A stretch of DNA of 64,000 nucleotides from Cristatella mucedo. Lineage: Eukaryota; Bryozoa; Phylactolaemata; Cristatellidae. A program made the translations under genes and the position numbers. The stretch is taken from contig WPIO01000169.1 in the NCBI GenBank assembly GCA_009760855.2, forward strand, positions 370,001 through 434,000. The letters are read 5' to 3'. Below, piece after piece: positions 1-10,770 of the stretch. Under the pieces are notes generated by a model. That model was given only the letters and a program-made list of their open reading frames with translations, was not told where the DNA came from and ran no database searches. Positions within the stretch are counted from its first letter, which is position 1; every line of letters begins with the position of its first letter.

Positions 1-404
1 AAGTAACGGGTTGGAATAATAATATACTGCATTGGGAAAGCCGTGATTGATAACCGCAAGCACCGATGATAGCGTTAAGGGTCTTCTGCCGCTATACAAA
101 TGAGGCGGTTAAATCAGCTAATATGTTTTTTTACGCCAAACACATCTTGGCTGTAGCTTAGGTAAGCATAGCTGAATCCTTATATGTCCTTGAACTTAAT
201 TCTGCGTAATTATTCGCAGTTTGACATGTCAAATGAATTTTATATTTCCTTTTTATATTTAGCTAAGGTTAGCATCGACTAACCTAAATTTGTCTACATC
301 TTTTCAGGGGTTTGGCATATTTTACAGCCCATATTATTGAATCTAATGATTTCACGAGGTAGCCATTTTGTTTAAAGACGTTTGCAGAACGTGACCTTAA
401 AACA
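1..404. other. intergenic, no gene recognised
   Basis: AT-rich sequence without a convincing exon. A short stretch at about 60-110 (ending in gtcttctgccgctatacaaa) matches the end of the SINE-like element at 39430-39590, so it is probably the tail of a second SINE family. Confidence 0.5.
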
Positions 405-546
405 TAAAAATAATATAATTCAGCTATATAGCGTCCTAAGAGAATCTATTCAGGCGCTTCACATTTGCCTCCGGGCTTGAGCCCACGACCTCAGCCAGAA
501 CTTGGTCGGGGCGAGCACCTTAACCGCTGGCCTTGACCCTTACATG
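405..546 (-). repeat. tRNA-derived SINE, antisense
   Basis: Reverse complement of the SINE at 3434-3572. It shows the same tRNA-like head (region read as aacttggtcggggcgagcac on the + strand) and the same body and tail with the gaagcgcctgaatagatt-type LINE-alpha end. The tail lies to the left, so the insertion is on the - strand. Confidence 0.75.
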
Positions 547-734
547 CCATAAGACGATCAATATGTCAATTATGGTTATATCAAAAGAAAGCGTATGTTA
601 CCTTTGTTGATAGTGCTATTTGCACGCCGATCGTTCCATTAGTCAATGAAAATGACCCATAAATGCACTTTGAGGGAGATAAATCTTATGGGGGATGGAG
701 AAATAACTCCCAACTCCTTGAACTTTCCACCTTT

Positions 735-858
735 AGGTAAAAGATGCCTACTCAGAGGACACCCGAAGCATGCTGCTCGAATTCGAGACTTTTCTCTTGC
801 AATTGGAGATAATTTAGTACTACTGCTGCTGCTGCTGCTGCTGCTACTACTACTACTG
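735..858 (+). repeat. degenerate LINE-beta RT fragment plus CTG/CTA run
   Basis: Positions 735-816 translate to LLRGHPKHAARIRDFSLAIG. This aligns with the LINE-beta segment LLIGHPKCVAGLKGFAVLIG seen at 33796-34662. It is followed by a (CTG)n(CTA)n run at about 817-858 that probably grew from the antisense tail of the next LINE-alpha copy. Confidence 0.6.
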
Positions 859-1705
859 CATTTGTAAAGTGCCCTCAGAGCACTTAATCTCTACGAACTT
901 TATATACGCTATAAAGACAGCATGGCCATATGGGTAGTAATAACATGCGAGGTGTTAACATGCAATATGCGGTTGGTGGTGACATAAACAGTTCCAGAAT
1001 GAAAATGCACACAAAGGACATGGATCACATGGATCCAGCAAATGCTGTGAGAAAAATGCGTGTTTTTAGCTTCCTTTTAAATTTTGTCAACTCAGGAGAT
1101 GTGACGTCAGCCGGAAGTTAGTTCCTGCCCCTTGGGAGCATATGAACTAAAGGCGCGGTCTCCAAAGAATTTATAGCTGATTCGAAGTATTGCCAAGCGA
1201 TTTAAGTCAGAAGTGCGATTGGTACGATGCCGAGCCTGGCTGGGAAGCTTTTCTGATAGGTACGCTGGAGCTGAGAAGGGAGCTAAGAGTGAGCGGAAGA
1301 ACATTTACATAAGCACACTGCTTGATTGGAACCCAGTGCAAGTCGGCGAGAAGTGCCGCAACGTAGCAACTGCGACGTACACAACAGGCAAGTCTAACTT
1401 CAGAGTTGTGCATGAACTGCAGGTGACTGATTGCACAGACCGGTAGATCTGCAAGTAGTGAGTTATGTAAGTCGAGATGGGATATTACAAATGCATGGAC
1501 TAACTTGGATATGGTATCCCTGTCTAAGAATTCCCAGGTTTTTGCATTGCCAAGAAGCTGAAAGTAGGCGGACTTGACTGTGCAGCTGTGGCGGTAATCC
1601 AGTGAAAGGTCACTGTGGAAAAAGACACCCAGACTGCAGGGTGCAGATCCTGCAGAAGATATACTGGCCGAGCCAGTTTTGAGCGTTTGGTTTCTCAATG
1701 TCAAA
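853..1705 (-). repeat. LINE-alpha copy, antisense, 5'-truncated
   Basis: Starts with the complement of the LINE-alpha 3' end (gccctcagagcacttaatctc) and runs into the RT C-terminal region on the - strand. The reading frame includes HLQFMHNSEVRLACCVRRSC, homologous to RLQLVQNSAARLVCRERRSC in better copies. It contains several frameshifts and is not functional. Confidence 0.85.
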
Positions 1706-2121
1706 GTAAAACTGTAGGATTTTCAATAGCTAACATGTTTGTTCAATCGTCATTCGTCATTCAACTTGAGAGCGGTTGTTTACATCCACGTGTGAATGCC
1801 AGCAGTGCATGGAACTCGGAGAACAAACCGAGCTCCAAACAATCTAATAACCCAAAATAGAAATAAATAAATAACTAATAATAATGTAATATAATAATTA
1901 TAATGATAATAATGGAAAACCCCCAGAATAGAGCCAAATTAGCACAAAGCCAAGCAATTTGAAACCCTAGCGATAAGAGAAACAACTAACCGAACTCAAT
2001 ATAGGCACTATATAACTCGATTCGTTTTGACTTGGCCGATAAGGGCGTCTGTCTGTATGACTTACGTAATGCCCTTTCGAAAAATCACCAAGTCGTTCAA
2101 TTTTGGCGTTCCCCCCACCAG
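1706..2121. other. intergenic/intronic, AT-rich
   Basis: No repeat or gene recognised apart from a taa-rich run at 1860-1910. The last 20 bases form the pyrimidine tract and CAG acceptor of the Ig-like exon that follows. Confidence 0.5.
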
Positions 2122-2331
2122 AGCTCGTCGTCGCCGGACAATGGCCACCCTGCATAGACAGCGAGGTTTCATTCAGCTTCAAATGCATCGTCAATTATAC
2201 GGACTCTCGAATCCCTCTTGCGGTCAGCTTGGAATTGCGAAGCGGGTCTCAAGCTGGCCTGGTCACCACCAATGTCGCCGCATGCCTGCAGACGAAACAG
2301 ACAGCGCTACTTAACGTGGTGGTACTACTAC
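2122..2331 (+). CDS. Ig-like domain exon (phase 1-1)
   Basis: Candidate internal exon of 210 nt. The acceptor is a C-rich tract ending in CCACCAG at 2121; the donor is C|GTGAGT at 2331/2332, a near-perfect consensus. Both splice phases are 1 and the length is a multiple of 3, the symmetry typical of immunoglobulin-domain exons. The 70-residue product has a strand-like segment SFSFKCIVNYTDSR followed by IPLAVSLELRSG, three Cys, and one N-glycosylation sequon (NYT). It is shorter than a full Ig domain (about 95 aa), so it may be a half-domain or a membrane-proximal domain. The open frame runs on past the donor to 2861, but the composition there becomes GC-rich and Ig character is lost. It resembles the exons at 12873 and 19111 in phase and style, not closely in sequence. 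The Ig assignment is inference from pattern. Confidence 0.5.
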
Positions 2332-2940
2332 GTGAGTTCAACGACAAATTCGACGTCTTGTCATCTCAATGCATCGCGAAGAGCATGCACCCGAATGAAA
2401 TCGGCGGCCGCGGCGGGTCGTTGGAAACGACTTTCGTTTTCCGAATACGAACCGGCGCCGCCGCGAGCGCTTCAGTGGCGCTTCTCACGCAATACGCGTG
2501 CGCAGCCTCAACGTCATCAGCCCCGACGTCATCAGCCTGGAGGCGGCGGCAGCCTGGAGGCAAGGTAGCCACTACTTTCATCGAAAAGTCGCCGCCGACC
2601 GGCTTGAAACTGTGTAAGCGTCGAATTCGCCAGCTAATGATGCAGCACCGCGAGTCGATTGGTCGATCGCGCCCCGCATATTTCCACATACTGCCTGGAC
2701 GCTGCGAATGCGTGCATTATGGGTATTTAGGGCGCCGCATTGCAGTGCCGACAGCGTCGGTCGCAGCGAAGTACACATTGCCTCTACACAGCTGCTTAGC
2801 GGCGCGGGGCTCGTCGTTGGTGGCAATAACTATGTCTACCGAGACTCTAGAGACTGTTTGAACTTTCGTGACCGAAAACGGTGCCGTCGATGCCGTCAAG
2901 AAAGCCTGGATAATGCCCGGAACGTAGAGCAACAAAGGGT
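2332..2940. other. GC-rich intronic stretch
   Basis: Unusually GC-rich for the window and open in several frames. It contains a short direct repeat (acgtcatcagcc twice near 2510-2540). No domain is recognised except the zinc-finger-like fragment listed at 2831-2929. Confidence 0.4.
2831..2929 (+). pseudogene. possible decayed nuclear-receptor zinc-finger fragment
   Basis: The frame reads YRDSRDCLNFRDRKRCRRCR and continues QESLDNARN. The order Y-x-x-R-D-x-x-D-C-L...R-C-x-x-C-R resembles the second zinc finger of RXR-type nuclear receptors. Two of the expected zinc Cys are replaced (Tyr and Leu) and the central spacing is one residue short (8 instead of 9), so it could not fold as a working finger. 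Arg-rich low-complexity coincidence is the main alternative. The LINE-beta at 2941 truncates the region. Confidence 0.2.
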
Positions 2941-3378
2941 ACCTAGCTGAACTGCTGCATCAGTTTCAGCCTGTTCGCGCCCTCAGGTCCTGTGTGGACA
3001 ATAAGTTAGCTGTCCCATTCCTCCGCTTAAAGACAGTTGGCGACAGAAGCTTTAGCTCTGCAGGTCCTAGACTGTGGAACTCGCTTCCACAATTCTTACG
3101 AAACGACAACTACTCTACTACTGCCGACTATGGCTCATCCTTTCTCAGCGGCCCTGAGCTGCTACTTCCATGCTAGTCACTACCTCAACTGCTCTCCTAA
3201 CTCTGCTATGCTTGCCACTTTCTCTTTGTTGCGTGAGACGAAGTCTTTTGGGTACCGAATGCGTACCGAAAGCCGCTTAGGCTGTGAGTGCGCTATACAA
3301 AACTCTCCTACGTAACACCCACATGGTCTTTATGACTTTGTGGAGTTACTGAAGGAGATACATTACATTACATTACCT
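2941..3378 (+). repeat. LINE-beta 3' end, sense
   Basis: Encodes the conserved C-terminal block VGDRSFSSAGPRLWNSLPQF (frame-shifted relative to its end), then the non-coding 3' end and a (cattac)n tail at 3361-3378. This copy defines the LINE-beta family end: gagttactgaaggagatacattacattac. Confidence 0.85.
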
Positions 3379-3433
3379 CTGAGGCTCAATTGTTGCAAAG
3401 GCGGTGAACTAAAGAGAACTTAGGATCACGCCG

Positions 3434-3572
3434 AGCTGGTATGGTCTAGCGGTTAAGGTGCTCGCCCCGACCAAGGTCTGGCTGAGGTCGTGAGCTCGAG
3501 CCCCGAGGCATATGTGAAGCGCCTGAATAGAGATTAATTCTCTTGGAATGCTATATAAATAAATTACATTTT
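3434..3572 (+). repeat. tRNA-derived SINE with LINE-alpha-like tail
   Basis: The tRNA-like head has an A-box-like tggtctagcggttaagg at 3442-3458 and a B-box-like agctcgagccc at 3493-3503. The last 60 bp (tgaagcgcctgaatagagat to the aaattac end) match the LINE-alpha 3' end (gtaaagcgcctagaaagagattgagttctctgagggcgc). This is the usual design of a SINE that borrows a LINE's reverse transcriptase. It is not a functional tRNA gene, because the stems do not pair and the body continues past the tRNA part. Confidence 0.75.
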
Positions 3573-3662
3573 ATTTTCATCAGGCCTCCACAAAATGCAT
3601 GTATGGGACGATGTATTGTAGAGTTAAAGATTGATTGTATTTGGTGCCGTAATGATATCAAT

Positions 3663-3785
3663 ATAATAATAATAATAGATTTGATAAAGCACCCTCAGAG
3701 AACTAGGCAGTTTAAAAGTTGGTGCAAAGGAAGCGCGATCAAGCGGCCAGTGATAGCATGCTCAATAAACAACAAGAATAACACA
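3663..3785 (-). repeat. LINE-alpha 3' end, antisense
   Basis: (aat)n followed by gataaagcaccctcagagaac and the conserved non-coding 3' end. It fades out after about 120 bp. Confidence 0.7.
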
Positions 3786-4439
3786 GTTATATTGTATAGC
3801 CAAGATAAAAAGTATCTATATTATCGCAATACTTATGGGGCAGTTTAGTTTTTAAGTTAGAAGCTTTAACAGCACTTAGCCGCGTCTGACCGCATTGTGT
3901 GGATCGCGGACTGCTTAAGTCCGTGCAGCATGACCGATTGACGAAATTTTAGAATCTTTGCTTCAATAACAGAAGAAAGCAATATACTGTTTACAATAAT
4001 AATGCAATATATTTTACTGTTGACAATTAAAATAACGGTATATTGCATTGTTTGCCATGACACTATAAATATATTTATTGTTAGCTTTGAAAACTGACAG
4101 TACAATAACAATGTTAGTGTTCAAGACCTGCTTAAGATTTGTGGTCAGACGTTTAACACTTTCGTGTTCTATTACCCCACCCCACTCTCCCGGCAGTGGG
4201 TTAAGGAAGCCGTGTGTCGTAGGCTAGAAGTGGACAAGTTCATATCGAGCTGCTTAATTTTGTGAAACCCCAGGGTTCCCTGAGACAGTGCTCAAAATGT
4301 TTAGAGTCCTACCCTTGGTCTGTTTATCTCAATGCGAAGCGTACAGCTTAGGGCTCGCATGACCGTTAGTTTATTTCTATGAGCAACGCTAGATAAAGAG
4401 CCACCTCTTACCCTGCCACAGCAGGGCGGCTCGTATTAG
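3786..4439. other. intergenic, no gene recognised
   Basis: AT-rich with ataataatgcaatata-type runs at 3980-4080. No exon pattern was found on either strand. Confidence 0.5.
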
Positions 4440-5690
4440 TTCGCGCAAAATTAGCAGAGTACAATACAAATGAGACATTGGCGTGGTTTAAATCGTACTT
4501 GCGTAATCGTGTTCAATCCGTGTCGTGAGGGGGTCAGGTCTCACACACGAGACGGGTCACCGGTGGAGTCCCTCAAAGGGTCCGTACTCGGTTCCTTGCT
4601 GTTCTTCATTTATACTCAACGAATGAAAAAAGTGAATATGATGTCACTTTTATGCTGACGATACTCAGCTGTATTCGTCATTCAAACCTACGGAATCTGC
4701 TGCAGCAACTGAGAAACTGATTGCTCGCCGACATTCGATCCTGGATGTCGGAAAACTTCCTGAAACTAAATGATGATAAAACTGAACTGCAGCGCATAAC
4801 ACACCCTAAGCGTGTGAACACGCTGGATTAAAACGCGTTGCTCTTCTAATAGGTGATGCTGTTGTGGGACCATCACCACGTGCTCGAAATTTAGGTGTAG
4901 TTTTTGACAGCTGCCTCAATTTTAAAATCCTCGTTCAGAATACTGCTTCTACAGCTAGCCAGAACGTCCGATCCCTATCTAAGGTTGGGAGCTTACTTCA
5001 ATAGTGGCTTTCAAAAAAATTAGCTAGCTCCTTACTTCTGTCTTGGCTTGATTATTGTAATTGCCTTTTAGCTGGGGTACCAAAGAAAGCATGCAGGCCC
5101 CTGCAGCTGGCTATAAATATGGCTGCAAGGCTAGTCTTCAAGTCTTAGAGGTTTGAGCACGTGTCTCCTTTGGTAAAAGAGCTAAGACGGATGCCGGTTG
5201 AGAAACGGATATAGAGCAAGTTTTTATGCTGACCCACAAGGCCCACCACGGCTTGGCTTCTTTGTACCTAGCTGAACAGCTGCACCAGTTTCAGCCTCTT
5301 TGCGCCTTCAGGTACTGTGTGGACAATAAATTAGCTGTTCAATTCCTCTGCTTTAAGACCGTTGGCGACAGAAGCTTTAGCTCTGCAGGTTCTAGACTGT
5401 GGAACTCGCCTCCACAGTTCTTACGCAAAGACAACTGCTCTTCTGCTACCGACTATGGCACATCTTTTTCAGCGGTCCTGAGCTGCTACTTCTATGCTAC
5501 TCACTACCTCAACTGCTCTCCTGACTCTGCTATGCTTCCCACTTTCTCTTTGTTGCGTGAGACGAAGACTGTTGGATACCGAATGCGTACCGAAAGCCGC
5601 TTAGGCTGTGAGTGCACTATACAAAACTCTCCCGCGTAATACCCACGTAGTCTTTATAACGTTGTGGAGTTACAGACGGAGAGAGATAAA
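4440..5690 (+). repeat. LINE-beta RT fragment, sense
   Basis: Starts inside the reverse transcriptase (tggtttaaatcgtacttgcg, a loop before motif C) and continues to the 3' end gttgtggagttacagacggag. Many frame breaks occur between 4470 and 5226. The last part is open and contains LINE-beta blocks TVGDRSFSSAGSRLWNSPPQ. The (CATTA)n tail is replaced by a LINE-alpha copy joined at about 5690. Confidence 0.85.
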
Positions 5691-6205
5691 TTCACGGTTT
5701 ATACTTTCTCTCTTGCTGATGCAATTACCAAGCACAATCAAGGCTTTCACTTCTATGCGGATGACACTCAGTTGTATCTTTGCTTTGTTCCCTCCCAGCC
5801 TTTGAGCACCTCGAATTCTCTCAACTCACTTGCTGCATGTATTGATGACATCCGCACATGGATGGCAGCAAATTTTCTAAAAATAAACGATGATAAAACT
5901 AACTTACTAGTTATGGGCAAACCCAGTGGGATTCAGAAATTGGAAAGGCTGACGCTCAAAATTGGTTCTGCAAGCATATCTCCGGTTGAATCAGCTCGAA
6001 ACTTAGGTGTCACGTTCCAAAGTGACCTCTCGTTAGACGACCACATCAGCTCCACAATCAAGTCTGCCTACTTTTAGCTACATAAATTTGCTAAATTTCG
6101 GGCTTATTTAGATAAGGATACTACGTCTAAGTTGGTCAATGCATTTGTGACATCCCGTCTGTCTTGACTTCTGTAACTCACTGCTTGCCGGCCTACCGGC
6201 ATGTG
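5691..6205 (+). repeat. LINE-alpha RT fragment, sense
   Basis: Contains the RT catalytic motif C as FYADDTQLYLCF near 5750-5785 and the downstream block ESARNLGVTFQSDLSLDDH. It ends abruptly in the RNaseH-less C-terminal domain near CNSLLAGLPACAIR, where a SINE-type end begins. Confidence 0.85.
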
Positions 6206-6310
6206 CAATCAGGCGTGAGGTGTCGCGTGTGTTCAGGTGCTTCACATCATCAGACGTGAAGCGCCCGAAAAGAGATGAAGTTAGCTTAGGGCGCTATATA
6301 AATGAATTAT
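6206..6310 (+). repeat. SINE 3' end, sense
   Basis: The sequence gtgaagcgcccgaaaagagatgaagttagcttagggcgctatataaatg is the SINE/LINE-alpha 3' end without the tRNA-like head. It is inserted in or fused to the truncated LINE-alpha. Confidence 0.6.
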
Positions 6311-6925
6311 ATTATATGAACTGGACGGCCTCAGGTACATACGTCGGGTAACAGCATGAGGACAGCGGATTTTCGCATAGCACGATGAGCGAAGAGCTCT
6401 CACATGAAAGAGGCGGAATATCTAGGCACCAGGCGGCCACGAGGAACGGCCTTGACCTCGCGCTGCAGTAGGTCCGGTCCTGTCAGCTTTTCATTGGCGA
6501 GGCAGTGGCGAGGAGCTGGTAAATTTTATTTATAATTTTTTTTCTTGCGAGTTGAAAATATGGTATGAAAGGATTCTACTCGGACATACAACGCGTATGT
6601 CGCTAGCGCTAGGACGGGCTTATGAAAGCCTCAAAATAAAAAAACGCACCCACCGACAATTTTTTTAATTTAGCGAGGTAAGTATACCAGGCGCTTTTCC
6701 GTCAAATTATTTTGGTTAGCACATCTTAATGAATGGCTAACGGTGTTTTTAGGAGGTGATACTTTCTTATATTGCTTGCAAATTTGAAGACCATGTAAAC
6801 GCATTTGGTTTAACGAATAGTGATGATAGTGTGCCGTTTGAATCACCCAAAGATTACTGCTTCTCTACCAAGGTACTTTACGATTCGCTGCGGGAGAGCC
6901 AGCAACCCAAGGAGTAGTGACATGC
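6311..6925. other. intergenic, no gene recognised
   Basis: Mixed composition, no exon with both splice sites, no repeat recognised. Confidence 0.5.
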
Positions 6926-7217
6926 GTGGTTAAAAAGAACTTAAAAAACACACCTATTTAGGACAGCATTTAGTGGGTCCCTGTGGTTCGTCCTTTACGT
7001 GCTCATGCTTGCTGACGCTGTGCATGCTGCCACTAACCACATTGCATGCTGACCCTGCCATGTCACCCCTAATCATGTCATTCTTGATGTTTATTGAGAA
7101 TGCTACCACTAACCATTCGATCGTGCTTGCTTTGCAGCAATTGTAAAGCGTCTAGAAAGAGATAGAGTTCTTTGAGGGGGCCATGTCAACAAGCATTATT
7201 ATTATTATTATTTTAAT
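6926..7217 (+). repeat. LINE-alpha 3' end, sense
   Basis: Begins at the last coding block (acacacctatttaggacagcatttagtgggtcc, KTHLFRTAFSGS in the family). It continues through the conserved 3' untranslated segment to a (att)n tail at 7193-7217. Confidence 0.8.
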
Positions 7218-7370
7218 TATAATGCTTTTGCCGGCATGCTAAAGCGAGCTGAAATCCTGTACGGCTTTGCACACGAAATATCTGGAATAAAAAGACAAGT
7301 TCGCACTGGCGCGAAGGAAAATCTGACCGGAGGAGCAGCGGAGTCTCGAGCTGAGACCTAAAGATGCTCG

Positions 7371-7520
7371 CATATCATTATCTCGCATATCATATCATTT
7401 CATATCGTAACATATCGTAACATGTCATATCATATCATTATCTCGCATATCATATCCTATCCTATCGTAGCATATCGTAACATATCATATCATATCATTA
7501 TCTCGCATATCATATCATTG
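7371..7520. repeat. 60-bp tandem repeat rich in CATAT
   Basis: The block tctcgcatatcatatc recurs at 7381, 7441 and 7501, an exact 60-bp period, within a wider catatcatatc field. About 2.5 units. Confidence 0.8.
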
Positions 7521-7839
7521 CAGGTAGTGACCGTACGAACAAGCTGGTTACTGACAGTTTTTTTTGGGGCTAGGCATCCTTTAAGGTTTCATTTTTATTG
7601 GAGAACCATGTCCAAAAACGTTAATATGGTTGAAAAGAGTCGCAAGAGGAGTCGCTGTAGGTGCGAGATAGTTTATTGATTTTCAGCCGACATCTGTAGT
7701 CAGAGGTTAGAAGTTTTATCGGCAGAACCGATAACCGGAAACCATATGATCAAACTATTTGGCGTAAATAGACTAACTTATGTGGTTTTTCATGCAATAG
7801 AAGAAAGAAGGCTAAACGGATCACCCCAAGTAATTTCCG
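7521..7839. other. intergenic, no gene recognised
   Basis: No splice-bounded exon seen; it lies between the 60-bp repeat and a SINE piece. Confidence 0.45.
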
Positions 7840-7950
7840 GCACTTTACGACCAAGGTCGTGAGGTCGAGCCGTGCGGCGTATGTAAAGCCCTTGAATAGA
7901 TATTAAGTTCTCTCAGGGTGCTGCAAAAATGAGCTATATCTTTTTTTAAA
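7840..7950 (+). repeat. partial SINE, sense
   Basis: The second half of the tRNA-like head (gaccaaggtcgtgaggtcgagcc) joins the gtaaagcccttgaatagatattaagttctctc tail. The A-box part is missing. Confidence 0.65.
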
Positions 7951-8249
7951 GCAAATATGCCTGATTATGAGTCACTATGTCTTGAGTGGTCACGAACGTA
8001 CGCAGCCACAAAACACGCTATTACCAAGTAGGCTTGAAGTAACTTTGTTAGGTTTCTTTTGACTTGCTGCATCCATTACTTAAAATATCGGTGCAATCAC
8101 TCCCGTCGAGATCCGATACGTTCTCCAACTGACTTAGAACTCTCTGATCTAGCTCGTCGACCAATGTATTCAAGTAATATTAGTAGGGTTTAGCTGATTA
8201 AATATTAATTATGATTAATAAAATTATAAATAAATAATAATAAAAACAA
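7951..8249. other. intergenic, no gene recognised
   Basis: AT-rich towards the right end; nothing supported. Confidence 0.45.
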
Positions 8250-8400
8250 CACGTTTATTCAGTGATCACAGAGAACTTAATCTCTATCCAGGCGCTCATC
8301 ATATGGCGCAGAGCTTCTAGCCCGCACCCTTTGATCGTTTAAGGCGCGAACCTTACTCCTAGGCCAAACCTGGGCGGGATTCATTCTGCGGCAAAGAGCC
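8250..8400 (-). repeat. diverged SINE, antisense
   Basis: The complement of the SINE tail (agagaacttaatctctatccaggcgct) is followed by a diverged tRNA-like head. It is older than the copies at 405 and 3434. Confidence 0.5.
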
Positions 8401-8470
8401 TAACCAAGCGGCCGCCATATCGCTTGCAGCCGCAAATAAAGATTGCCCTCTGAATGACTCGCGCCCACGA
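8385..8470. repeat. dispersed repeat shared with 17880-17985
   Basis: Segments aaataaagattgccctctga...atgact here and caataaaggatcgccctctg...atgact at 17919 match over about 80 bp. It is flanked in both places by a run beginning agagcct. The element type is unknown. Confidence 0.45.
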
Positions 8471-9090
8471 CCAGGCTCGTGAAATTATTCGAGCACTTTA
8501 CCCGTACGCTAAGACTCAGAGGCTTAGTCCCATCAAGTATGAACGGAGTCCTGAAGAAAGGAAGCGACCTGCGAGGCACCTGCGAGGATTTCCGATAAAT
8601 AATCCACCTCAGCAGCATAGCACTTCATGGCTTCAAGGCTCCTAGCTTGCAGAGACTGCAAAACAGACTAGAGCTTCCTAATTTGATATTAAACCGGTCT
8701 CTCTCTCTCTCTCTCTGAAAACAAATTAAAACTTGTTCACGACTAAGCCGCACCTTGCCAATTTAATCTCCAGCAAACCCTCTCGAAATACCCCAGAGGC
8801 AGTCGCTGTCGGCAAAATATGCTGCAGCGAAAACTCCGGGAAATAACTCCGGGCAAAATTGTGACAGCGTGGACCACGTTGCAGTCTCTGGTTAGGCGTA
8901 CCTTTACCTTTGATTAAGCCCACAAATTGCCTTGGAGAAAAATGGGGCGTGGTTAAAATGCTCTACGAGGCGCGCATATTGGACGAGTCACACATTTACG
9001 AGGGTAATATGTCCGCTACGAGGTTCAACAAGTGCGCCATGCAAGTTACGTGAATTGACCGAAGTATCACGACTTTGTCAAAGAGCTTAC
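8471..9090. other. intergenic, no gene recognised
   Basis: Contains a (tc)n run at 8700-8718. No exon can be supported. Confidence 0.45.
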
Positions 9091-9258
9091 CGCTTCAGTC
9101 GCAAACACTAGTAAGACATTATAGTCAGTGTCAAACTCTCTGATAGTTCTTACAGATGTATAGCTAAAATCGTCTAGAAAATTTAATGATCCGTGCTTCG
9201 TCGGAGTAACGTCGAGCGCAGCGGCTAAAATTGCCGAAGCCGGAGCCAGAACTTTCCG
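9091..9258 (-). CDS. candidate internal exon, function unknown
   Basis: On the - strand a 168-nt open segment (56 codons) is bounded by an acceptor ending in GGACACAG and a good donor GCG|GTAAGC; both phases are 0. The product includes LDVTPTKHGSLNFLDDFSYT and then REFDTDYNVLLVFATEA, which looks protein-like (mixed hydrophobic strands, no low complexity). No family is recognised and no neighbouring exon on the same strand was found, so this may be chance. The frame also stays open upstream to 9381. Confidence 0.25.
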
Positions 9259-9479
9259 CTGTGTCCTCAGATAATAAATAAATTGGCTTTGCACGTATAT
9301 ACTGATTTCCGCTTGAGAGATACCGGGATTCATGCATTGGTACGTATTGTAGCATTGGTTCAAGCATTGGCATTCGAGCATTTATACGAATACGAACCTC
9401 CTTAGTTGCAATGGTGCAGGTAGAACACCTCCCTGGCCAATGTATTTTCCACGAAAGATGTTTAATTTTAGCAATCAGC

Positions 9480-9557
9480 AAATGTAAAGCGCCTGAGATT
9501 GAGATACAAAGAGATTGAGTTCTCCGAGGGCGCTACATCAAGTGCATTATTATTGTT
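9480..9557 (+). repeat. LINE-alpha 3' tail, sense
   Basis: Only the terminal stretch aatgtaaagcgcctgagatt to (att)n is present: either an extremely 5'-truncated LINE or a SINE remnant. Confidence 0.7.
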
Positions 9558-10049
9558 AATTTTTAGCTGTTCTCTATAGAGATTTCTGCTTGAACGGAAA
9601 ATTTAACCAGATCCTAAATAAACTTGCTGCAAGTCGTGGGTGCCAACGATTTGGAAGTAGGAATCTTGGTTTTTATTGACAGCAGCATACGAATAATATC
9701 ATCTTTAGCTCGTAGTGGGTGAGTTAAATCAAACGTAGGCACCCACGTTACTTGGATTAAGAGGCGCGGTCGGTCGTTGAACTAAAAGTGCTGCACAAAG
9801 TTGGTGCAAAGTACACTTAAACAAGGTAGGATGAGGTAGAGATATTAGTCCTATTATAATTTTTTTATGAAAATGTTATTTGGCAGAAATGCTTATCCAA
9901 AGGCACTTGCTAGAGTCAGTCTTTTTTGCCGGATCCCGGTCTCAACAATGGCAAGAGAATTGGCGAAACGCCGCTGTTCCCACACGTCTACAATCCATCA
10001 GCTACTGGGCATATCTATCAACCACTGATGTTTTAGTTGGGAAGGCGGG
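9558..10049. other. intergenic, no gene recognised
   Basis: No supported exon. The right part may hold very diverged LINE-beta sequence leading into the copy at 10050. Confidence 0.4.
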
Positions 10050-10770
10050 CCATCACGTCCGATCCCTATTTAAGATTAGGAACTGTCTTCCACGGTAGCT
10101 CACAAAAGTTTTAACTAGTTCATTGGTTTTTTCTCGGCTAGATTACCGTGATTCGTTCTTTGACTGGGCTACCGAAAAAAGCCAATCTTCGAAAAAAGCC
10201 ACTTCAGTTGGCGGTGAGTATGTCAGTCAGCAAGGCTAGTTTTCAAGTACCAGAGATTTGACCACGTGTCTCCTTTGCTGTAAGAGCTAGGATGGCTGCC
10301 GGTTGATCGACGGATACAGAGGAATGTTGTTGCTCTGACCCACAAGGTCCGCCACGGCTCGGCTCCTTCGTGCCTAAGCTGAAACGCTGCATCAGTTGCA
10401 GCGTCCCCATGCTCCAAGGTATATCTATGGACAATAGATTAGCCGTTCCATTTCTCCACTTACAGACCGTTGGGGACAGAAGCTTTCGATGTGAAGGTGC
10501 AAGACTATGTAACTCTCTTTGACAGCTCTTAAGAAATGACATATGCTCTTCTGCTGCAGACTATGGCTCATCATTTTCAGCGGTCCTGAGCTGCTACTCC
10601 ATGCTACTCGCGACCTCAAACTGCTCTCCTTACTCTGCTGTGCTTCTCCCTTTCTCTTTCTCGAGTGAGATGATGTCTGTTTGCTACCGAATGCATACCG
10701 AAAGTCGACTGCCACATAGTCGTGTGGCTTTCCTGAGTTACAGACGGAGATGCATAACATTGGATCACAT
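10050..10770 (+). repeat. LINE-beta C-terminal fragment, sense
   Basis: Starts at the block encoding SHHVRSLxKIRxCLPR and runs to tgagttacagacggagatgc. It carries multiple stops and frameshifts. It is older than the copy at 51941. Confidence 0.75.

Noticed and set aside
2332-2861. Continuation of the Ig-like reading frame as one 252-codon gene
   Set aside because: A consensus GTGAGT donor ends the Ig-like part, and the following sequence is GC-rich low complexity, open in several frames.
3434-3505. Possible tRNA gene
   Set aside because: A- and B-box-like elements are present but the cloverleaf stems do not pair, and the sequence continues into a LINE-like tail repeated elsewhere; it is a SINE.
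7371-7520. CRISPR-like direct repeats
   Set aside because: The repeated blocks and the sequence between them are both repeated (60-bp tandem unit), with no unique spacers, in animal DNA.
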